From the IMG/VR virus record IMGVR_UViG_3300031977_000086, positions 1 through 20,033 of that record: a stretch of 20,033 bases of DNA. One strand, given 5' to 3'. This document shows, piece after piece, positions 16,077 to 20,033 of this stretch. Numbering within the stretch: the stretch's first letter is position 1; every line of letters starts with the position of its first letter. Below the pieces are notes generated by a model. The model searched no databases. It had not been told where the DNA came from and worked only from the letters and a program-made list of their open reading frames with translations. The stretch is from a virus. A program made the position numbers and the translations under genes.

Positions 16077-17027
16077 ATGTCTAGTTTGCTTACCCAATTG
16101 GGTCAAAAAACAAAAGTAGAGCTTGATAAGAAGCTTGCCCTCGCAGGTGGAACAATGACTGGGGCTTTGACCCTCAGCGGTGCTCCAACTGCTTCCCTTC
16201 ACGCCGCTACCAAAGCTTATGTAGATACTGCTTCTGATACTTCAGCTCTTCAGTCCGAACTCGACGCTACTCAAGCTGGTGCAGGTCTTGGATCAGGTGG
16301 TGCTTATACCGCTAACGGTTCAGCCAACTACATCAGCTCGGTAACAACTCTGCAAGCAGCTGACAACGCTCTTGACGCACAGATCAAAACAAATGCTGAC
16401 GCTATCGCTTCTAACGATTCTGACATTTCTACCTTACAATCTAACGTAAGTAGCAATGACTCAGACATCAGCTCACTTCAATCTGACGTTTCATCTGCTC
16501 AGTCTGACATCACTACTCTTCAATCGAACGTAAGCTCGAATGATTCGGACATCAGCACTCTTCAAAGCAACGTATCCAGCAACGACACTGACATCTCCAA
16601 TCTGCAAACTCAAGCTGGTTCCCTCGCTTCTGACGGTAACTCTGCTTCGTTCAGTGGAAACATCAGTGCTGCTAATGCTACATTCAGCGGTAACTTGACT
16701 GTTAATGGTACGACCACTTCGATCAACACCACTAACATCGACGTTACTGACTCCTTGATGAACCTTTCTAAAGGTGCAGCTTCCGGTACTAACGCTTCTA
16801 ATGACGGTGGTTTCATCGTTGAGCGTGGTTCTTCCGAAAGCAATGTAGCTTTTATCTGGGACGAAGGAGATGACAAGTTCAAGGTTCTTTCAACCTCCGC
16901 AACTGCTGCCGCTACTGACGTATCCAGCACGGACGGCTCTGCTACTCTAGCTGATCTTGACGCTAACCTCTACCACAACGGAACTGAATTAGGAACCGTT
17001 GCTGAGTTCGAGTCTGCTTTAACCTAA
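16077..17027 (+). CDS. Long fibre protein with 14-residue coiled-coil repeats
   Basis: The 316-residue protein has distinct parts. Residues 1-20 (MSSLLTQLGQKTKVELDKKL) repeat the start of the 15668 gene. Residues 24-50 (GGTMTGALTLSGAPTASLHA then ATKAYVD) are the phage-fibre pattern that often precedes shaft domains. Residues 112-181 are five 14-residue repeats predicted to be a trimeric coiled coil. From about 185 come FSGN/ATFSGNLTVNGTTT beta repeats and a C-terminal domain with GGFIVERGSSESN and FIWDEGDDKF, motifs I associate with marine phage fibre tips. It is likely a trimeric side fibre or whisker. AAGGA at 16063-16067 supports ATG 16077. Codons here are less AT-rich than in the gp15/gp16-like genes. 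Confidence 0.8.
   Translation: MSSLLTQLGQKTKVELDKKLALAGGTMTGALTLSGAPTASLHAATKAYVDTASDTSALQSELDATQAGAGLGSGGAYTANGSANYISSVTTLQAADNALDAQIKTNADAIASNDSDISTLQSNVSSNDSDISSLQSDVSSAQSDITTLQSNVSSNDSDISTLQSNVSSNDTDISNLQTQAGSLASDGNSASFSGNISAANATFSGNLTVNGTTTSINTTNIDVTDSLMNLSKGAASGTNASNDGGFIVERGSSESNVAFIWDEGDDKFKVLSTSATAAATDVSSTDGSATLADLDANLYHNGTELGTVAEFESALT
16410..16619 (+). repeat. Five 42-base repeats encoding 14-residue coiled-coil units
   Basis: Units start at residues 112, 126, 140, 154 and 168. The consensus is SNDSDISTLQSNVS, with Ile at 6, Leu at 9 and Val at 13, and Asn at 2 of the next unit completing two heptads. Synonymous codons differ freely between units while the residues are kept, so the repeat is under protein-level selection and is not a recent DNA duplication. 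Unit 3 has SAQ in place of SND; unit 5 ends differently (LQTQAG). Confidence 0.85.
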
Positions 17028-17047
17028 GATTTAGCTCATCCATCATT

Positions 17048-17083
17048 AAGGGTCGCCTCTGCGTAGCGGGGGCGGCTCTTTTT
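17048..17083 (+). terminator. Strong intrinsic terminator after the fibre genes
   Basis: Bases 17048-17062 pair with 17066-17080 over 15 positions (four G-T pairs included) around a three-base loop GTA. The core GTCGCC (17052-17057) pairs with GGCGGC (17071-17076). TTTTT follows at 17079-17083. It begins 20 bases after the fibre stop codon and separates the fibre unit from the terminase genes. Confidence 0.85.
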
Positions 17084-17084
17084 G

Positions 17085-17113
17085 TTTACAAAGATAACAA
17101 CCACTAGTATGAT
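17085..17113 (+). promoter_or_regulatory. Sigma70-like promoter for the terminase genes, possibly leaderless
   Basis: TTTACA (17085-17090) and TATGAT (17108-17113) are each one mismatch from the host consensus and are separated by exactly 17 bases. The start of transcription, about seven bases past the -10 box, would fall on or next to ATG 17120. The intervening AACATC (17114-17119) is the junction also seen at two other genes. No Shine-Dalgarno is present. The promoter starts right after the terminator, so the terminase genes look like a separate transcription unit. Confidence 0.5.
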
Positions 17114-17119
17114 AACATC

Positions 17120-17377
17120 ATGCTTAGTCATAAAGAGGGGAGTAAACTGCACGATAAAATAGCAGGAGCGTACAGCCACAGCATTGATATGATGGAAGAT
17201 ATGGGGGAGTACAACGCTGCCCTACTCAATGGAGCCAGACAGTTCCTGAAAGATAACAATGTATTGATGGACAGTGGTGTGGGTACGCCTTTAGAAGCGT
17301 TAGATCATCAATTAAAAGCGTTACCATTTGAAGAAGAAGAACAACATCGAGATACCGCCCAAGCTACGGGACTTTAG
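17120..17377 (+). CDS. Terminase small subunit (T7 gp18-like)
   Basis: The protein has 85 residues (T7 gp18: 89) and lies directly before, and overlapping, the large terminase gene, where the small subunit belongs. It is helical, with the segment YNAALLNGARQFLKDNNVLM in the middle, which resembles T7-like small terminases, and an acidic stretch FEEEE before the C-terminus. It would recognise concatemeric phage DNA and recruit the large subunit at the portal. There is no Shine-Dalgarno before ATG 17120, but a promoter-like element is immediately upstream. Its last 50 bases overlap the most likely start of the large subunit. Confidence 0.85.
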   Translation: MLSHKEGSKLHDKIAGAYSHSIDMMEDMGEYNAALLNGARQFLKDNNVLMDSGVGTPLEALDHQLKALPFEEEEQHRDTAQATGL

Positions 17378-19025
17378 AAACTTTCTATACTTAGTTTGGA
17401 AACACCTTAACCTCCCTGATCCTACCCCGCTTCAATACGACATAGCGGAGTACCTGCAACACGGTCCGAAGCGGTCTGTTATCATGGCGTTCCGGGGAGT
17501 AGGTAAGAGTTGGATAACATCTGCTTTTGTAGTACATCAGCTACTCCTGAATCCATCTAAGAACATACTTGTTGTATCAGCTAGTAAGAATAGATCGGAT
17601 GACTTCTCTACCTTTACCCTTCGTATCATTCAAGAGATTCCCATCTTACAAGGATTAAAGCCATCAGAGAACCAACGATTCAGTAAGATAGCATTTGATG
17701 TTGGTCCTGCTCCAGCCTCTCACGCACCATCTGTTAAGTCTCTTGGTATATCGTCACAGCTCACAGGTTCTCGTGCAGACATCATCGTAGCAGACGACGT
17801 AGAGGTAGCTAACAACAGTGCCACTCAAGGAATGCGGGATAAACTGGATGAACAAGTAAAAGAGTTCGACGCTATCGTTAAACCACTCGACTCCTCCCGT
17901 ATCATCTTTCTTGGTACTCCTCAATGTGAGGACAGTATATACAACAAACTGCGAGAGAGGGGCTACAAGAGCCGTATATGGCCTTCAGAGTATCCAGACG
18001 AGTCAGAAGCTACTAACAACTACGGAGGCGATCTAGCACCCCTTATAGCTGATAACATAGATGAAGACACGGTAGGTACTTCTACAGAACCCTTACGGTT
18101 CACAGATCTCGACTTAGAAGAACGGAAGATGAGCTACGGTCGTACTGGGTACGCTCTTCAGTTCATGTTGAATCCTAAGCTGTCTGATGCTGATAGATAC
18201 CCACTAAAGATAAACGATCTGATAATATCTGATGTGGATGTAGACTTAGCTCCTGAAAAGATCGTGTGGTCGTCTGACCCGGATAACACAGATAGAGAAC
18301 TACCTAATGTCGGATTGGCGGGGGATCGATTTAGGAGACCCTCTTCAACTGTTGGGGATATGATACCGTACAGCGGCTCTGTGTTATCTATTGACCCATC
18401 TGGACGCGGTAAGGACGAAACGGGGTACGCTGTAGTAAAGATGCTTAACGGACAGTTGTACGTCCCAGATGCTGGCGGTATACGAGGCGGTTACGACGAG
18501 AAGACCCTTAAACAGCTGGTAGCTATAGCAAAGGATAACAAAGTTAATAAGGTTGTTATAGAGTCTAACTTTGGAGACGGTATGTTCATGGAGCTGATTA
18601 AACCTCTGTTTAGAACAACTTACCCTGTAACCATAGAAGAAGTACGTCATAACAAACAAAAGGAACTTCGTATCGTCGATGTAATGGAACCTGTACTTAA
18701 CGCTCATCGTCTAGTCATCGACCCTTCTGTTATAACAAATGATTACAGATCAGCTCTTAGCTATCCTATAGAACAACAAACCAGATATATGTTAATGTAT
18801 CAGCTATCAAGGATAACAAGAGATAAGGGTAGCTTAGTACATGATGACCGTCTTGACGCTCTATCAATCGCTGTTGGTTATTGGACGCAGCAGATGGCTG
18901 CTAATGCAGACCAATCGATGGTTGATAGACAACAAGAACTATTACATCAGGAGTTACAAGCTTTCACTGATAGCTTCCATAAAAGAAGCAACAGCTCTAA
19001 AGCGGTCCTCTGGATGCAGTCGTAG
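17328..19025 (+). CDS. Terminase large subunit (T7 gp19-like packaging ATPase/nuclease)
   Basis: The 565-residue protein (T7 gp19: 586) is clearly of the T7 type. It has a Walker A AFRGVGKS (residues 54-61), Walker B DIIVADD (151-157), coupling motif GTPQ (196-199) and the conserved LTGSRAD. The nuclease half has Asp356 in SIDPSGRGKDETGYAV, Glu412 in VIESNFGDGMF and the Asp cluster in HDDRLDAL (506-510). It pumps DNA into the capsid and cuts concatemers. The start is unusual: the frame opens after a TAA at 17313-17315 and the only standard start before the Walker A region is TTG 17328, with no clear Shine-Dalgarno and a 50-base overlap with the small subunit. Translation coupled to the small subunit is likely. 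Confidence 0.93.
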   Translation: MKKKNNIEIPPKLRDFRNFLYLVWKHLNLPDPTPLQYDIAEYLQHGPKRSVIMAFRGVGKSWITSAFVVHQLLLNPSKNILVVSASKNRSDDFSTFTLRIIQEIPILQGLKPSENQRFSKIAFDVGPAPASHAPSVKSLGISSQLTGSRADIIVADDVEVANNSATQGMRDKLDEQVKEFDAIVKPLDSSRIIFLGTPQCEDSIYNKLRERGYKSRIWPSEYPDESEATNNYGGDLAPLIADNIDEDTVGTSTEPLRFTDLDLEERKMSYGRTGYALQFMLNPKLSDADRYPLKINDLIISDVDVDLAPEKIVWSSDPDNTDRELPNVGLAGDRFRRPSSTVGDMIPYSGSVLSIDPSGRGKDETGYAVVKMLNGQLYVPDAGGIRGGYDEKTLKQLVAIAKDNKVNKVVIESNFGDGMFMELIKPLFRTTYPVTIEEVRHNKQKELRIVDVMEPVLNAHRLVIDPSVITNDYRSALSYPIEQQTRYMLMYQLSRITRDKGSLVHDDRLDALSIAVGYWTQQMAANADQSMVDRQQELLHQELQAFTDSFHKRSNSSKAVLWMQS

Positions 19026-19083
19026 TCGCTATTGCTCCTACTCCTTTATAATAACAAACCTTCTGTAGCTGTTATATAAGGTG

Positions 19084-19253
19084 ATGACGTAGTTAGTTTA
19101 AATACACCTACTATAGCTACTGTTTCTGTTGTAGGTTTATTTATAAACACACCTATCCTTAAAAACTTATTTAAAGATCGTTATCATCAATCTGTACGTT
19201 TTAGAGATGTTAGCGAAAGAACGGAGTATGAGCTAACTAATCAGATGAACTGA
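19084..19253 (+). pseudogene. Candidate frameshifted small gene after large terminase
   Basis: From 19080 a frame stays open for 57 codons to TGA 19251-19253 and reads like protein: SLNTPTIATVSVVGLFINTP, then LKNLFKDRYHQ and RDVSERTEYELTNQMN. It has no ATG, GTG or TTG of its own. ATAAGG followed by GTGATG (ATG 19084-19086) lies at its head but in another phase, and one extra base after ATG-AC would join them. Upstream, the same frame also reads on after the terminase stop (YNNKPSVAVI) until TAA 19077-19079. Past the TGA, a one-base shift gives LIDLMEL. It could be a small membrane protein gene in decay, an assembly indel, or chance in AT-rich DNA. Confidence 0.35.
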
Positions 19254-19263
19254 TTGATCTGAT
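19240..19263. repeat. Seven-base inverted repeat
   Basis: ATCAGAT (19240-19246) is the reverse complement of ATCTGAT (19257-19263), with a ten-base loop. It straddles the end of the candidate broken gene. There is no U-run, so it is not a typical terminator. Confidence 0.4.
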
Positions 19264-19381
19264 GGAGCTGTAGCGTTTGTAATGTTTACCTTTGTTAAAA
19301 GGAGGAGCTACAAAATGTATCAGCTAATGTAACCTATGTTGATGCTATTGCTTATCTGCTTATCTATATTACCTATTAAGA

Positions 19382-19412
19382 ATACCTATCGGTATGAGAC
19401 GTCTTAAACGTC
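19382..19412. repeat. Two adjacent small hairpins
   Basis: ATACC-TATC-GGTAT (19382-19395) and GACGT-CTTAA-ACGTC (19398-19412) are two five-base-pair stems only two bases apart. They follow the hydrophobic mini-frame and lack a U-run. Paired small hairpins like these could be a protein-binding or processing site; no function is shown. Confidence 0.4.
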
Positions 19413-19501
19413 AGTTATGACGCCTATCTAAATCTCATTATTATACAATCTATCAGCCGGAGGGAACGTGTAAAGCATAAAAGTTAAAAGCGTAGTGTTT
19501 A

Positions 19502-19546
19502 AGCGGGGTACAGCGGGTGTCTCAAAACGGTCTCAATAACATCTCA
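19502..19546. repeat. Helically phased short direct repeats
   Basis: AGCGGG occurs at 19502-19507 and 19512-19517 (10-base spacing). TCTCA occurs at 19520-19524, 19531-19535 and 19542-19546 (exactly 11-base spacing twice). All units therefore face roughly the same side of the helix. The array lies in the gene-free DNA between terminase and the next small genes. It may be a binding site for terminase or a regulator. Confidence 0.45.
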
Positions 19547-19593
19547 CATTTAACTAGTAAACAGCTTTGTTATAAAGTAGTATAGCTACAGTG

Positions 19594-19821
19594 ATGAATA
19601 TCAACGATCAAACAGATACATTCCAGTACGAACTAGCCAAGCTAGTGTATAGGTTCAAGAGCGAATACGACCTTAACGATTACACCATAGCCGGGTGTCT
19701 GGACTTCTGTAAGCTCTCTGTACTAACGGAGACAGATGATGTTATCTTTACTGGAGAATTAACGGAGGACACCGATGAAGAAGACCACACCGAAGACGAC
19801 GAAGCTTTCCCTCATTTCTGA
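19594..19821 (+). CDS. Small acidic hypothetical protein
   Basis: ATG 19594 gives 75 residues; a GTG three bases earlier would add one Met. The N-terminal half looks helical (DTFQYELAKLVYRFKSEYDL), followed by NDYTIAGCLDFCKLSVLTET. The C-terminal 20 residues are almost all Asp, Glu, Thr and His (GELTEDTDEEDHTEDDEAF). The pattern YxLxxxTIxGCLxxxKLxxL reminds me of small early proteins in T7-like phages, but I cannot name a family. There is no Shine-Dalgarno; TATAGC at 19581-19586 is a weak -10 candidate. The next gene starts inside it (47-base overlap), so the two form an operon. Confidence 0.65.
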   Translation: MNINDQTDTFQYELAKLVYRFKSEYDLNDYTIAGCLDFCKLSVLTETDDVIFTGELTEDTDEEDHTEDDEAFPHF

Positions 19822-20011
19822 CCTTCCGATCATTAAGATCGTCTCTGAAGAAGAAGAGATGCACGTTAAAATGGAACTGGAGATGGAAGACACAACCCAC
19901 GATATGCTTGTTAAATGGGGCAAAGAAGTAGCGACTGATGAAGACTATGTAAGGATCGCTATAGACGCTGGAATACGGGAAGCTGTAGATGCCTTAAATA
20001 ACAAGCAATAA
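19775..20011 (+). CDS. Small hypothetical protein
   Basis: ATG 19775 has a good GGAGGA ribosome site (19764-19769) within the preceding gene, and the frame runs 78 residues to TAA 20009-20011. The first 18 residues are basic and hydrophobic (MKKTTPKTTKLSLISDLPII). The middle is acidic (SEEEEMHVKMELEMED) and the rest is an amphipathic helical region (HDMLVKWGKEVATDEDYVRI then AIDAGIREAVDALNN). I recall the WGKE-ATDEDYV pattern only loosely from small phage proteins of unknown function. The first 47 bases are read in two frames with the upstream gene, whose acidic tail they encode. The last 22 bases of the window hold nothing I recognise. Confidence 0.68.
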   Translation: MKKTTPKTTKLSLISDLPIIKIVSEEEEMHVKMELEMEDTTHDMLVKWGKEVATDEDYVRIAIDAGIREAVDALNNKQ

Positions 20012-20033
20012 GTAACACCTCAAAAGGTTTAGT

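Larger units (their letters stand above)
19026..19593. other. Gene-poor stretch after large terminase: broken coding fragments and repeats
   Basis: No intact gene of normal size is found in these 568 bases. There are coding-like fragments with frame breaks (best one at 19084-19253). A near-perfect AAAGGAGG ribosome site (19298-19305) precedes a five-codon frame MYQLM (ATG 19315, TAA 19330-19332), and a 23-residue hydrophobic frame starts at ATG 19336. There are also three small hairpins and two sets of phased repeats. In T7 the right genome end and terminal repeat follow the large terminase gene, so this stretch may contain the end or junction. I saw no tRNA. Confidence 0.5.

Noticed and set aside
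16410-16619. Five 42-base repeats as a possible CRISPR or minisatellite array
   Set aside because: There are no unique spacers, the reading frame is open throughout, and the repeats are conserved at protein level with varied codons, so it is a coding coiled coil.
17120-19025. Small and large terminase as one frameshift-fused protein
   Set aside because: The frames overlap by 50 bases and no convincing slippery sequence is visible. Separate subunits are the rule in this family and a TTG start is available.
18841-19068. Plus-strand frame overlapping the end of large terminase
   Set aside because: Most of it is an out-of-phase reading of the conserved nuclease C-terminus; the final residues show no family pattern.

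Overview
The window is a late structural and packaging region of a T7-like podovirus (Autographiviridae-type tailed phage), with every convincing gene on the + strand. The order is the T7 order: end of the major capsid protein (gp10), the two tail tubular proteins (gp11, gp12), internal virion proteins (gp13, gp14, gp15 and gp16-like), a T7-type tail fibre or tailspike (gp17-like), a small membrane protein in the gp17.5 holin position, then small and large terminase (gp18, gp19-like). Several small genes are of kinds I associate with marine phages rather than enteric T7 relatives: a 42-residue Lys/Arg-rich protein beginning MPKGLYANIN, a DUF6321-like basic protein, an Mtd_N-like mini-protein and extra fibre genes. 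My best guess is a phage of a marine or aquatic bacterium. I cannot name the host from the sequence.

Layout. 1-191: C-terminus of the capsid gene. 192-267: a gap with a weak hairpin and a short leader. 268-12694: a tightly packed virion cluster whose genes overlap by a few bases or sit 1-5 bases apart. It encodes the tail adaptor and nozzle, then the proteins that are ejected and breach the envelope. The gp16-like protein is unusually large (1898 aa), shows no recognisable N-terminal transglycosylase, and carries a central coiled-coil insert of four ~135-residue tandem repeats. 12741-14576: T7-type tail-attachment domain fused to a pectate-lyase-like beta-helix. 14582-17027: holin-like protein, three small hypothetical or basic proteins, an Mtd_N-like protein and two fibre proteins that share an N-terminal module. 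A strong intrinsic terminator (17048-17083) closes this unit.

17085-19025: a promoter-like element with -10 box so close to the start codon that the transcript could be leaderless, followed by small and large terminase. 19026-19593: a 568-base stretch with no intact gene. It holds coding-like fragments with frame breaks, small hairpins and helically phased direct repeats. It is the best candidate for the genome-end or packaging junction, because 19594-20011 then holds two small acidic genes that look more like early genes than late ones.

Together the genes build the portal-distal tail, the ejection machinery and three or more receptor-binding modules, then package DNA. No RNA genes, CRISPR arrays, integrase or transposase were seen.
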